Shown here in pieces: positions 6,492 to 13,645 of a stretch of 14,438 nucleotides of DNA. Under the pieces are notes generated by a model. It made no database searches and had not been told where the DNA came from. It saw only the letters and a list, made by a program, of their open reading frames with translations. The position numbers and the translations under genes are program-made. Origin of the DNA: Actinomycetota bacterium (GTDB taxonomy: Bacteria > Actinomycetota > UBA4738); contig VAYC01000055.1 of the NCBI GenBank assembly GCA_005885025.1, positions 1 through 14,438 on the forward strand, given 5' to 3'. The first letter of the stretch is position 1; every line of letters starts with the position of its first letter.

Positions 6492-7892
6492 ATGAGGAAG
6501 AGCAACGTCGTCCGTCTGGGTATGGCCTCGGTGGCACTGTTGGCCATGACCTGGACGGCGGGAGCCGGCCAGGCCGCGTCGGGGGTATGTGCGGCTGCAC
6601 CGGCGGTCAACGTGCCAGACGCAGCCCACAGCACGGTTCCATTGAGGGGATGCGACACCGCCCCTGGGCACTCAAGCGGCGTCGACAGGGTCGGACGCAA
6701 CCGCAACATCACCAAGAAGACCGGCGCCCAGAGCGAGACGTCGATCGCGGTCGACCCCACCAACCCGCTCCACATGTACGCCGCCAGCAACGATCTGGCG
6801 AACTTCTCCACTTATAACGGCATCTACGAGTCGTTCGACCGGGGCCTGACCTGGGCCAGTGCCGGCCTCACCGTCAACACCTTCTGCTACGACCCGTGGC
6901 TCGACTTCAACGCTGCTGGCGACATCTTCTTCAGCTATGAGTGCTCCGACCAGCGGATCGCGTACAAGCTGCACGGGACCAGCACCTGGGTCCAGAGCGG
7001 CAGCCTGCCTGCCGGCAGCTTCCCCGACCGTGACCAGGTCGTGACCGACGACAACGTGGGCAGCCCGCACTTCGGGGCCGTGTACATCGGCTACGACGAC
7101 AACGGCAACAGCAACCGGGCCCACATCATGATCTCCGCGAACGGCCAGGGTGGCTGGACGGAGAGCCCGGGGATCGACGACACCGTGACCACGGTCGACG
7201 TGATCGGGAACAACGTAGCCGTCGGCAACAATGGCGACGTCTACGCCACGTGGGAGAACTTCGCCAGCAAGAAGATCCAGAACGACGTGTCCCACAACGG
7301 TGGGGCGACCTGGGGCGCGGACCGTACCGTTACGAACTTCCGTATCGACACGACCACGTTCTTCATCTCCATCCCGCCGCAGCCCAATCGCGGGGTCCTG
7401 CCCATGCCGATGACGGACGTGGCTCCGATCGGCACGACGTTCGCCGGCCGGCTCTACGTCGCCTACTTCGACAAGGACCCGTCAACCGCGGACACGAACA
7501 TCTACCTGCGGTACTCGAACGACGGGGGGGCCACCTGGTCCGCCGAGAAGAAGGTCAACGACGACTCGGTCCACGCCTGGCAGTTCTTCCCGGCCATCAG
7601 CGTGTCCCCGAACGGTACGGTGGCGCTGTCCTTCTACGACACGCGCAACGACCCCAACGGGAAGAAGACGGACCAGTACATCTCCTTCTCCACCGACGGC
7701 GGGGCAACCTGGAGCGCGAACCAGCGAGTCACCAAGGTTCAGTCGGACGAGTCCGGTGCCGGCGACCCCAACGACTACGGTGACTACGAGGGTGGCGACG
7801 CGTCGTCCACGAACTTCTTCCAGGCCGTGTGGACGGACTCCCGACCGACGGCCACGAACGAGGACATGTTCACGGCGAGCGCGAAGCTGTAA
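6492..7892 (+). CDS. Secreted Asp-box (BNR/sialidase-like) beta-propeller protein
   Basis: A 466-residue exported protein. Basic residues at 2-8 and a hydrophobic stretch to about 22 precede an AGQAAS region near 25-30, which fits a Sec signal peptide. Four Asp-box motifs follow: SFDRGLTW (114-121), SHNGGATW (267-274), SNDGGATW (342-349) and STDGGATW (400-407). Other propeller-like pieces are FYDTRNDP (381-388) and VWTDSRP (446-452). Asp boxes mark beta-propeller folds in sialidases and other secreted hydrolases or binding proteins. I could not identify a full sialidase catalytic set, so enzymatic activity is unproven and 'exo-alpha-sialidase' would be an over-call. The start is supported by AGGAGGT five bases upstream. 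It ends before the shared hairpin at 7935-7963 and converges with another propeller protein gene. Confidence 0.87.
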   Translation: MRKSNVVRLGMASVALLAMTWTAGAGQAASGVCAAAPAVNVPDAAHSTVPLRGCDTAPGHSSGVDRVGRNRNITKKTGAQSETSIAVDPTNPLHMYAASNDLANFSTYNGIYESFDRGLTWASAGLTVNTFCYDPWLDFNAAGDIFFSYECSDQRIAYKLHGTSTWVQSGSLPAGSFPDRDQVVTDDNVGSPHFGAVYIGYDDNGNSNRAHIMISANGQGGWTESPGIDDTVTTVDVIGNNVAVGNNGDVYATWENFASKKIQNDVSHNGGATWGADRTVTNFRIDTTTFFISIPPQPNRGVLPMPMTDVAPIGTTFAGRLYVAYFDKDPSTADTNIYLRYSNDGGATWSAEKKVNDDSVHAWQFFPAISVSPNGTVALSFYDTRNDPNGKKTDQYISFSTDGGATWSANQRVTKVQSDESGAGDPNDYGDYEGGDASSTNFFQAVWTDSRPTATNEDMFTASAKL

Positions 7893-7934
7893 GAGCGACA
7901 GCGCGGGTTACCGGCCGCGCGCAAGCGACACAGA

Positions 7935-7963
7935 GAGGGGCGGGGGACGCCTCCCCGCCCCTC
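7935..7963. terminator. Bidirectional hairpin terminator between two convergent genes
   Basis: A long GC stem: bases 7935-7946 pair with 7952-7963 (one G-T pair at the loop end) around a five-base loop. It starts 43 bases after the Asp-box protein stop and lies 14 bases beyond the stop of the opposing FG-GAP gene. A weak T-rich run, TGTTTGT, follows on plus. Its position between convergent stops supports use from both sides. Confidence 0.8.
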
Positions 7964-7976
7964 CTGTTTGTCCGGT

Positions 7977-9911
7977 TCAGGCCGGTTCGACGACCGCGAT
8001 CAATCGATTGGCCGCCAGGTTCCGCAGCACCTGACGTTGCCCGGACGGCCACTCGATCACCAGCCTGTCGACCCGGCCGGCGGCCCCCAACCCGAAGGGC
8101 GCAACCGTGTCGCTCCCCGAAGAGAGCCCAACCGAGCCGCAGAAGACCTCGCGAAGCTGGCGGGCTCCCCCCGCCGTCAGGAAGAGCCGGGCCCCACACC
8201 CGTCACGATTGCTGTTCGTCCCGGTGAGATCGACCTCCAGCCAGTGGCCGGACGTGGAGGTGGCATTCCGATACAGGATCGGTGACCCCAGCCTGTTCAC
8301 CACGTAGGCGTCGAGGCGGCCGTCACGGTCGTAGTCGGCGATGGCTACACCTCGGCCCGATCCGGGGTCGTCGGCCCCGCTCAACGCGGAGAGGTCCAAG
8401 AACGTGCCATCTCCGGCCGCGGTGAACACCTCGTTCGGTTGGTTCTGCCGGTCGGTCAGGGCACCCGCCGCTACGAGCAGGTCCTCCCACCCATCCAGGT
8501 TGAGATCAGCGAAGGCGAGCCCCCAGGTGATCGAGTGCAGGTCCGCCCTCTGGAACGGCCGCTCCACGCCAGCTGTGGAGGCGACCTCGGTGAAGGAGCC
8601 GCCCCCTTCGTTTCGTGCCAGGAGGTTGCCCTTGATGTTGGAGATGGCGAAGTCAAGGTTCAGGTCACGATTGAAGTCCCCCACGGCGATCCCCATTGAG
8701 TTGATGAAATAGCCGGTCCGCGAATCGGTCGAGACATCGGCAAACCGCCACGTTCCGTCCAGCCCCGGCCCGTCGTTCCGCCACAGGTGATTGGCATCCG
8801 GGCTCGGCCCCCACCGGTCGTTGGCGAGGTACAGGTCCTGGTCTCCGTCCCCGTCGTAGTCGAACCAGGCCGCCTGAAACCCGGCGCCGAACGTGGACGC
8901 CGCCGGCAAGAGTGAGGTCTGGTCCGTGAACGTCCCGTCCCCTTCGTTGTGAAACAGGTGGTCCTGCTCGTAGAAGAGCGGCGGAAGACACGGCGAGTTG
9001 CTCACCACGTACAGATCGAGGTACCCGTCGTTGTCGTAGTCGCCCCAGGTAGCGCTCACGTCGTCGGTGAGAGACACGACCCCCGCCGATTCGGCCACGT
9101 CGCTGAAGTGCCCGGTTCCGTCGTTCTGATAGAGGCGGTTTGGGCCGTCGTTCGCCACGTAGAGGTCCTGGTCGCCGTCGTTGTCGTAGTCGGCGAACAC
9201 CGCGCCGAGCCCGGACGCGCCGTGGTCGTCAACCCCCCTTGCCACGGCCTCCTCGGTGAAGTGGCCTGCCCCGTCGTTGATCCAGAGCTGGGCCGGGTCG
9301 GTGCCCCGGGGGACGTACAGATCGAGATCCCCGTCGCCGTCGACGTCCCCCCAAGCGGCGCCGGCCGCCCACGCGCCGCACATCGATTGGCCGATCGTGG
9401 TATCGAGGCCCGCCTGCACGGTGACATCCTCGAACTTGGGGATGGCGACGGTGGGAGGCGTGACGACGAACGACAGCGGGCCGGTGGCGTCCTGGCCGTT
9501 GATCAGGGCGTGGACCTCGAACGTCCCCTGGTCGGCGAACCACTGTGAGGAGACCGGCGCGAAGGAAGCCGAGGTCGAGCCTTGTCCCGGAACGGTAGCG
9601 TGCCAGGCGATGGCGTCCACAGCTCCACCCCCGCCGTCGACGCTGACCAGTCGGAACGTCACCGTGACCTGCGCCTGACTCGGGTCCGGGTTCCGCAGCG
9701 TCGCCCGAAACGAGAACCGCGACCCCTGAGCCACCGACGTGGGCCCGAGGGGTCGGAGGGTGACGCCGACGCGAGCGACGCTGGCCTGGGCAGTGAGCGG
9801 AACCAGCGTCAACGAGAACAGCCCTGCCACGGCGATCAGCCGGCGTGCGGGCGAGCTTCGTCCGCGAGCGGTCCTCTTCTCAAGTACGCGGATCGATTCT
9901 CCGGCCGGCAC
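7977..9911 (-). CDS. Secreted FG-GAP/VCBS repeat protein with ASPIC/UnbV C-terminal domain
   Basis: An exported protein of about 644 residues. A basic stretch (12-24) and hydrophobic core (25-40), ending near an Ala-Gln-Ala site at 41-43, make a long-headed signal peptide. An Ig/CARDB-like region follows to about 150. Seven FG-GAP-type repeats come next, coded between 8310 and 9347, with calcium-loop cores such as DVDGDGDLD, DYDNDGDQD, DYDNDGYLD and DYDGDGDQD; the fifth and sixth are degenerate. The C-terminal 90 residues match ASPIC/UnbV, with LVIEWPSGQ and the paired Cys572 and Cys591. Such proteins form calcium-bound beta-propellers outside the cell, often in adhesion or surface binding; the ligand is unknown. 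The start is uncertain: the GTG at 9909-9911 gives the better signal peptide, while a TTG at 9939-9941 would add ten residues and lie seven bases after mutY. Codes on minus directly behind mutY. Confidence 0.9.
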   Translation of the reverse strand: MPAGESIRVLEKRTARGRSSPARRLIAVAGLFSLTLVPLTAQASVARVGVTLRPLGPTSVAQGSRFSFRATLRNPDPSQAQVTVTFRLVSVDGGGGAVDAIAWHATVPGQGSTSASFAPVSSQWFADQGTFEVHALINGQDATGPLSFVVTPPTVAIPKFEDVTVQAGLDTTIGQSMCGAWAAGAAWGDVDGDGDLDLYVPRGTDPAQLWINDGAGHFTEEAVARGVDDHGASGLGAVFADYDNDGDQDLYVANDGPNRLYQNDGTGHFSDVAESAGVVSLTDDVSATWGDYDNDGYLDLYVVSNSPCLPPLFYEQDHLFHNEGDGTFTDQTSLLPAASTFGAGFQAAWFDYDGDGDQDLYLANDRWGPSPDANHLWRNDGPGLDGTWRFADVSTDSRTGYFINSMGIAVGDFNRDLNLDFAISNIKGNLLARNEGGGSFTEVASTAGVERPFQRADLHSITWGLAFADLNLDGWEDLLVAAGALTDRQNQPNEVFTAAGDGTFLDLSALSGADDPGSGRGVAIADYDRDGRLDAYVVNRLGSPILYRNATSTSGHWLEVDLTGTNSNRDGCGARLFLTAGGARQLREVFCGSVGLSSGSDTVAPFGLGAAGRVDRLVIEWPSGQRQVLRNLAANRLIAVVEPA

Positions 9912-9948
9912 GGTGACCGCCCACCCTACCGGAGGGTGCAATGAGCAG

Positions 9949-10833
9949 CTAGGGGGCCAGCCGAACGCGTCCTCTCCGGTTGCCTGCCAGGGCGGCGGGC
10001 CCCGCCATCACCAGCCCGTCGTGGGACAGGGCGCCCACGATCTCCGCCACGAGTGAGGCCGGTCGTCCTGTGGCCCGCGAGATCGAGCCGATCGTGACGA
10101 CGGGGTGCCCGATGAGGATCCGGATGATCGCTCCGCGCAACTGGCGGGGAGAGCCCTCGAACGGCGCCGCGATCGACCGGTTCGTCTTGCGGGCAGGCTT
10201 CCCGTCGGCCCGGCCGCGCCGGCGGAAGGCGCACTCGCTCTGCAGCGGGCAGGAAGAACAGCGAGGAAGGGCGCGGCAGACCTCTCGCCCCAGGTCCATG
10301 ACGGCCTGATTCCAGGCTCCCGGCTCGGTACCGTCCATCCAGGCCGTGGCCGCACTCGTCACTTCGCGAAGCGGCGCATCCTTTCCCTCGACGCCCAGGA
10401 CGGCGCGGGCCACCACCCTTCGCACGTTCGTGTCGACGGCGGGAACCGGCACGCCGAACGCGATCGAGGCGACCGCGGCGGCCGTGTAGGGACCGATCCC
10501 GGGGAGTGCCGCCAAGATCACCGGATCCGACGGAACGCCTCCCCCATGCTCGGCCACGATCTTGACGGCGGTCTCCCGGAGCCGGACGGCCCGCCGGTTG
10601 TATCCGAGCCCCGACCACGCCTGGAGAACGTCCCGGCGCGAAGCCCTGGCCAGCGCCTTCACTGTTGGGAACCTCGCGACGAAGGACCCGAACGCCGGGA
10701 CGACCCTCGCGGCTTGGGTCTGCTGCAGCATGAACTCGCTGACCAGCACGAGGTAGGGGTCCGGTGGCGCCTGCCGCCACGGGTACGACCTCCGGCGACG
10801 CCGGTACCAGGCGAGAAGCGGCGCGGGGTCCAC
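9949..10833 (-). CDS. mutY: A/G-specific adenine glycosylase
   Basis: Base-excision repair enzyme that removes adenine mispaired with 8-oxoguanine. The 294-residue protein has SEFMLQQTQ with catalytic Glu33, the helix-hairpin-helix LPGIGPYTAAAV with Tyr116 (MutY type rather than the lysine of endonuclease III), and Asp134 in PAVDTNVRRVV. Four cysteines, 186, 192, 195 and 201, should hold a [4Fe-4S] cluster. The first gap is five residues rather than the usual six. The C-terminus is short, with a RQLRG block and a winged-helix-like end as in actinobacterial MutY, and I see no NUDIX-like domain of the E. coli type. It starts with GTG at 10831-10833. There is no ribosome site, but a TAGGCT box ends six bases before the GTG, fitting a leaderless message. 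It diverges from the CBS-domain gene. Confidence 0.95.
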   Translation of the reverse strand: MDPAPLLAWYRRRRRSYPWRQAPPDPYLVLVSEFMLQQTQAARVVPAFGSFVARFPTVKALARASRRDVLQAWSGLGYNRRAVRLRETAVKIVAEHGGGVPSDPVILAALPGIGPYTAAAVASIAFGVPVPAVDTNVRRVVARAVLGVEGKDAPLREVTSAATAWMDGTEPGAWNQAVMDLGREVCRALPRCSSCPLQSECAFRRRGRADGKPARKTNRSIAAPFEGSPRQLRGAIIRILIGHPVVTIGSISRATGRPASLVAEIVGALSHDGLVMAGPAALAGNRRGRVRLAP

Positions 10834-10839
10834 GCGGCA

Positions 10840-10845
10840 AGCCTA
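10840..10845 (-). promoter_or_regulatory. -10 box of mutY, leaderless type
   Basis: TAGGCT on the minus strand fits TANNNT and ends six bases before the mutY GTG, so transcription would start at or next to the start codon. The lack of any Shine-Dalgarno sequence supports leaderless translation. Confidence 0.55.
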
Positions 10846-10877
10846 CGCGGGGCTTCCGCGCGGGGGAGCCCCAGGAG

Positions 10878-10883
10878 TACGCT
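10878..10883 (+). promoter_or_regulatory. -10 box of the CBS-domain gene, leaderless type
   Basis: TACGCT fits TANNNT and ends nine bases before the ATG at 10893. AGGAG at 10873-10877 would be too far from the ATG (15 bases) to be an ideal ribosome site and abuts this box, so a leaderless or very short leader is more likely. Confidence 0.45.
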
Positions 10884-10892
10884 CTTGCCTCG

Positions 10893-11285
10893 ATGACCAC
10901 GATCGGCCAGATCATGACCACGAAGTTGATCAGCGTGGAGCAGACGGCCACGGTGGCGGAGGCGGCCACCGTCATGGGCGAGCGGCACGTCGGCTCGGCT
11001 CTCGTCCTGGAGGGAGGCAAGCTCGTGGGCATCTTCACCGAGCGCGACATCGTGCGCGCGTTGTCCCAGCACTTCGACGCGCCCGGACACCCCATCTCCC
11101 ACTGGATGACTCGCGACCCGACGACCGTCGAGCCCGCGGCCTCCGTTCAGGAAGCGCTGGAGCTGATGCTGTCCAAGGGCTTCCGGCACCTCCCGGTCAA
11201 GGAAGGCGGATCGGTGGTGGGCATGGTCTCCATCCGCGATCTGTCCGAAGCTTTGGCCGAGCAGGCCGAGGAGTCCGAGGTCTAG
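10893..11285 (+). CDS. Two-CBS-domain protein
   Basis: A 130-residue protein made almost entirely of a tandem CBS (Bateman) pair, at about residues 5-58 and 70-122. The first has ALVLEGGKLVGIFTERDIVRAL and the second HLPVKEGGSVVGMVSIRDLSEAL. Such modules bind adenosine nucleotides or related ligands and regulate partners. Stand-alone ones are common in bacteria, and the partner here is unknown. The ATG at 10893 removes 43 non-conserved residues of a longer open frame and starts at the conserved TIGQIMTTKLISV. It sits nine bases after a TACGCT -10 candidate. Divergent from mutY and convergent with the PEBP lipoprotein gene. Confidence 0.93.
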   Translation: MTTIGQIMTTKLISVEQTATVAEAATVMGERHVGSALVLEGGKLVGIFTERDIVRALSQHFDAPGHPISHWMTRDPTTVEPAASVQEALELMLSKGFRHLPVKEGGSVVGMVSIRDLSEALAEQAEESEV

Positions 11286-11310
11286 CCGCCGGCACCGCTC
11301 GTCCCGGCGG
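11286..11310. terminator. Hairpin between convergent CBS and PEBP genes
   Basis: CCGCCGG (11286-11292) pairs with CCGGCGG (11304-11310) over an 11-base loop, immediately after the CBS gene stop and six bases beyond the PEBP gene stop on the other strand. No T-tract; the assignment rests on position and stem strength. Confidence 0.5.
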
Positions 11311-11316
11311 GCAGCC

Positions 11317-11871
11317 TCACCTTCCGTAGGTCCCGACCAGCGTTCCCTTCGATTCGATGCAGCAACGGATGACGTTCAGAACCTGATCCAACGTGGCACC
11401 GGCCGGGATCGACGCTCCCTGCGCCGTGCGCAGCCCGTAGAGGTTGAAGATGTAGTGGTGCGGGGGGTCGCCGCGCGGCGGGCACGGACCTCCGTACCCC
11501 GCCTTGCTGAAACCGTTCGTCCCCTCGACCGCTCCGTCGGGGATCGCGCCCTCCGGGAACGAGTTCGCGGAGGCGAGGATCGCATACACGATCCAGTGGA
11601 CGAACTCTCCGCCGCGGGCGTCGGGATCGGTCGCGATCAGGGCGAATTCCTCGGCGGGAGGGCCGCCGCTCCAGGAGAGCGGCGGGGAGACGTCCTGGCC
11701 GTCGCACGTGTAGCGAGCGGGGATCGCGGAGCCCGAGATGAAAGCGGGGCTCGCCAGCGTGATGGAATCGGTTTGCGACACCTGCGGCAGCTGACTGGCC
11801 GGCCCCGTGCCGCAAGCGGCCGCAGCGACCAGCAGGCAGACCCCCAATACGGAGCGGCTGGCCTTCAGCAC
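11317..11871 (-). CDS. Lipoprotein of the PEBP family (YbhB/YbcL, Raf-kinase-inhibitor-like)
   Basis: A 184-residue protein of the phosphatidylethanolamine-binding protein family. Diagnostic blocks are SPPLSWSGGPP (62-72), the ligand-pocket run ATDPDARGGEFVHWIVYAI (80-98) and the GYGGPCPPRGDPPHHYIFNL block (125-144). The N-terminus has a hydrophobic stretch ending in VAAAAC, with Cys20 as the probable lipidated residue, so it is likely an outward-facing lipoprotein, unlike the cytoplasmic and periplasmic enterobacterial homologues. It starts with GTG at 11869-11871. No good ribosome site is visible and no closer start keeps the signal. Ligand and role are unknown, as for most bacterial members. 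Divergent from the isoaspartyl methyltransferase gene (100-base gap). Confidence 0.92.
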   Translation of the reverse strand: MLKASRSVLGVCLLVAAAACGTGPASQLPQVSQTDSITLASPAFISGSAIPARYTCDGQDVSPPLSWSGGPPAEEFALIATDPDARGGEFVHWIVYAILASANSFPEGAIPDGAVEGTNGFSKAGYGGPCPPRGDPPHHYIFNLYGLRTAQGASIPAGATLDQVLNVIRCCIESKGTLVGTYGR

Positions 11872-11947
11872 GTCAAGTGGAGGGCTGCTGCGTCGATCGT
11901 CGCCACTCGGTCTCCCTCCGCCGTTCGCGCCGTTCGATGCCGCCCTC

Positions 11948-11953
11948 TAGCAT
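11948..11953 (+). promoter_or_regulatory. Possible -10 box of pcm
   Basis: TAGCAT fits TANNNT and ends 18 bases before the methyltransferase ATG, leaving a leader of about 10-12 bases that includes GAGAGCGAT, a weak ribosome site. No clear -35. Tentative. Confidence 0.3.
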
Positions 11954-11971
11954 GCCCGAGTCGAGAGCGAT

Positions 11972-12640
11972 ATGTCGGGGCACAGGCCATCCGTACAGGG
12001 AGCGACGGGCCCGGCCGAGGAGCTGATCGCCGTCCTCCGGGAGGAGGGCGTCAGGGACCGCCGGGTCCTCGACGCGTTCCGCAGGGTTCGGCGCGAGCAG
12101 TTCGTCCCGCTCGCCTACGTCCTCCATGCTTACGAAGACCGGCCGATCCCCATCGCGCGCGACCAGGTCACCACACAGCCGTCGCTGGTGGCCAGGATGG
12201 TGGAAGCCCTTCGCCTCACCGGAGGCGAGCGCGTCCTCGAAGTGGGAACGGGGCTGGGGTTCCAGGCCGCAATCCTGGCCGCGCTCGCCGGTGAGGTCTA
12301 TTCAGTCGAGCGCTTCCCGGAGCTGGCAGAACAGGCGAGCAGAAACCTGGCGTTGGCTCGGATGGAGCAGGTCACGGTGATCATCGGCGACGGCACGCTC
12401 GGCCTCCCGGAGCACGCCCCTTTCGACGCCATCGTGGTGGCGGCGGCCGCTCCGGAAGTGCCGTCGCCACTTGTGGACCAGCTCGTTGATGGTGGACGGC
12501 TGGTGCATCCCCTCGGGCCGGGTGGCAACGAGATGGTCATCGCGTTCCGCAAGGAGGGCGGGGAGCTGACCGAGGAGTCTCGACTGGTGCCGGCGTACTT
12601 CGTCCCTCTGGTCGGGCGGTACGGCCTCCCGGAGGGTTGA
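11972..12640 (+). CDS. pcm: Protein-L-isoaspartate O-methyltransferase
   Basis: Transfers a methyl group from S-adenosylmethionine to abnormal L-isoaspartyl residues, starting repair of aged proteins. The 222-residue protein is of usual length. It has RREQFVPLAY (40-49), VTTQPSLVARM (66-76), the SAM-binding motif VLEVGTGLGFQAAILAAL (88-105), YSVERFPELA (110-119) and VVAAAAPEVP (155-164). In typical members the second block reads TISQP with an active-site serine; here a threonine (Thr68) stands in that place. The ATG at 11972 gives a normal N-terminus. Its stop is only six bases from the stop of the opposing CapA-like gene. Confidence 0.93.
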   Translation: MSGHRPSVQGATGPAEELIAVLREEGVRDRRVLDAFRRVRREQFVPLAYVLHAYEDRPIPIARDQVTTQPSLVARMVEALRLTGGERVLEVGTGLGFQAAILAALAGEVYSVERFPELAEQASRNLALARMEQVTVIIGDGTLGLPEHAPFDAIVVAAAAPEVPSPLVDQLVDGGRLVHPLGPGGNEMVIAFRKEGGELTEESRLVPAYFVPLVGRYGLPEG

Positions 12641-12658
12641 GCTCGATCAACGGAGGCC
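12623..12658. terminator. Palindrome spanning both stop codons of convergent genes
   Basis: GGCCTCC (12623-12629) pairs with GGAGGCC (12652-12658), and inside it GTTGA (12636-12640) pairs with TCAAC (12647-12651) around GCTCGA; six bases bulge on the left arm. The methyltransferase stop TGA and the opposing CapA-like stop are paired with each other in the inner stem. Works as a hairpin on either strand; no T-tract. Confidence 0.45.
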
Positions 12659-13645
12659 CGCGACCAGTCTGCCGTTCTCCTCGATCACCTCGGTCCCGAG
12701 GTCGGCACACGCTTGCCGGAACCGACGCCCGATCCATTCGGCCTCCTCGCCCCGGGCCATTCGCGTGAAGCAGAACTCCAGCCGAAGCGGAATGGCCTCC
12801 ACGCGCAGCGGCCCCACCCGGTCGAGCGTGACCAGGAACAAGAGGCCGAGGTCGTTTCGAAGTTCCGGATCCACGGCGTAGTCGTCAAGGAAATCCCCCA
12901 TGTCGAAGAGCACCGCCCCCTCGATCCCATGGAACACGTGGGCGGAATGGCCTGCTACCAGCGTGGCGCCGGCCTCGACGAGCGCACGGGCCGCCCGCCG
13001 GACATGAGGGACGGGCTGGGGCGTCATGTTCGGTCCCCAATGAGGGGTGACCAAGACGGCGTCGACTCTTTCTCCGGCCTCCGCCACGGCTTCCACGAGC
13101 CAGCTCGGCACCTCGTTCCACAGATCGGCATAGGCCACGCCCGGGCTTTCGGGGCCTGCGGCGAAGTCCTCCGGGTGGTCGGTCACCCCGAGGACCGCCA
13201 GCCGGAAGCCGTTGGACTCAATGACGACTGGTCGCCTGGCCCGCTCCACGTGCGGGCCGGCGCCCACCCACTGGATCCCGGCCGTGGTGAGGTGCTCGAA
13301 CGTGTCGAGCAGGGCTTCCTGCCCGTAGTCGAGGGCGTGGTTGTTGGCGAGCGTCACGCAGTCGATCCCGAGATGCGTGAGCGTCCGCACCGCTGCCGGC
13401 GGAGCCCGGAAGAAGAACGGCTTGTCGGGCCGGGGCCACTGGGTTCCACGATCGGAGACGCAGCACTCGAGGTTCAACACGAACAGGTCGGCCCGCCGGG
13501 CCGCCTCGACCACGTCCGGGTGTACCAGGGACTCGGGCGGCGAGACACGCAGTCGCTCGGCGACGCTTCGCCCCAGCATCGTGTCGCCCGCCAGGGCCAG
13601 GGTGAGCGTGTTACTCGACGTCGACGCCGGCTCGCTTGACCTCAT
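12647..13645 (-). CDS. CapA-like metallophosphatase-fold protein
   Basis: A protein of the CapA/PgsA family (poly-gamma-glutamate capsule synthesis protein, calcineurin-like fold). In 332-residue numbering it shows LALAGDTMLGR (16-26), VLNLECCVSD (56-65), TLANNHALDYG (98-108), VTPHWGPNM (199-207), AGHSAHVFHGIEG (231-243) and FDMGDFLDDY (247-256). The histidines and aspartates in these blocks are the family's metal-site residues. There is no signal peptide or membrane anchor, unlike true CapA, and no capB, capC or polyglutamate ligase is nearby, so a role in capsule synthesis is doubtful; a soluble phosphodiesterase or phosphatase is equally possible. Start uncertain: the ATG at 13643-13645 is used here, and another ATG at 13661-13663 would add six residues. 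Either start overlaps the end of the nicotinamidase gene (35 bases for the one used), suggesting coupling. Confidence 0.9.
   Translation of the reverse strand: MRSSEPASTSSNTLTLALAGDTMLGRSVAERLRVSPPESLVHPDVVEAARRADLFVLNLECCVSDRGTQWPRPDKPFFFRAPPAAVRTLTHLGIDCVTLANNHALDYGQEALLDTFEHLTTAGIQWVGAGPHVERARRPVVIESNGFRLAVLGVTDHPEDFAAGPESPGVAYADLWNEVPSWLVEAVAEAGERVDAVLVTPHWGPNMTPQPVPHVRRAARALVEAGATLVAGHSAHVFHGIEGAVLFDMGDFLDDYAVDPELRNDLGLLFLVTLDRVGPLRVEAIPLRLEFCFTRMARGEEAEWIGRRFRQACADLGTEVIEENGRLVAGLR

Noticed and set aside
5841..6671. Long N-terminal extension of the UbiA frame to 6671
   Set aside because: The extension overlaps the PPOX gene in another frame and has no conserved text, while the ATGA overlap and GGAGG site fix the start at 5840.
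6492..7892. Calling the Asp-box protein a sialidase
   Set aside because: Asp boxes show a propeller fold only. I could not place the arginine triad or the nucleophile pair needed for sialidase activity.
12713..13639. A 308-codon open frame on plus
   Set aside because: Antisense to the CapA-like gene, which carries the complete set of family motifs.
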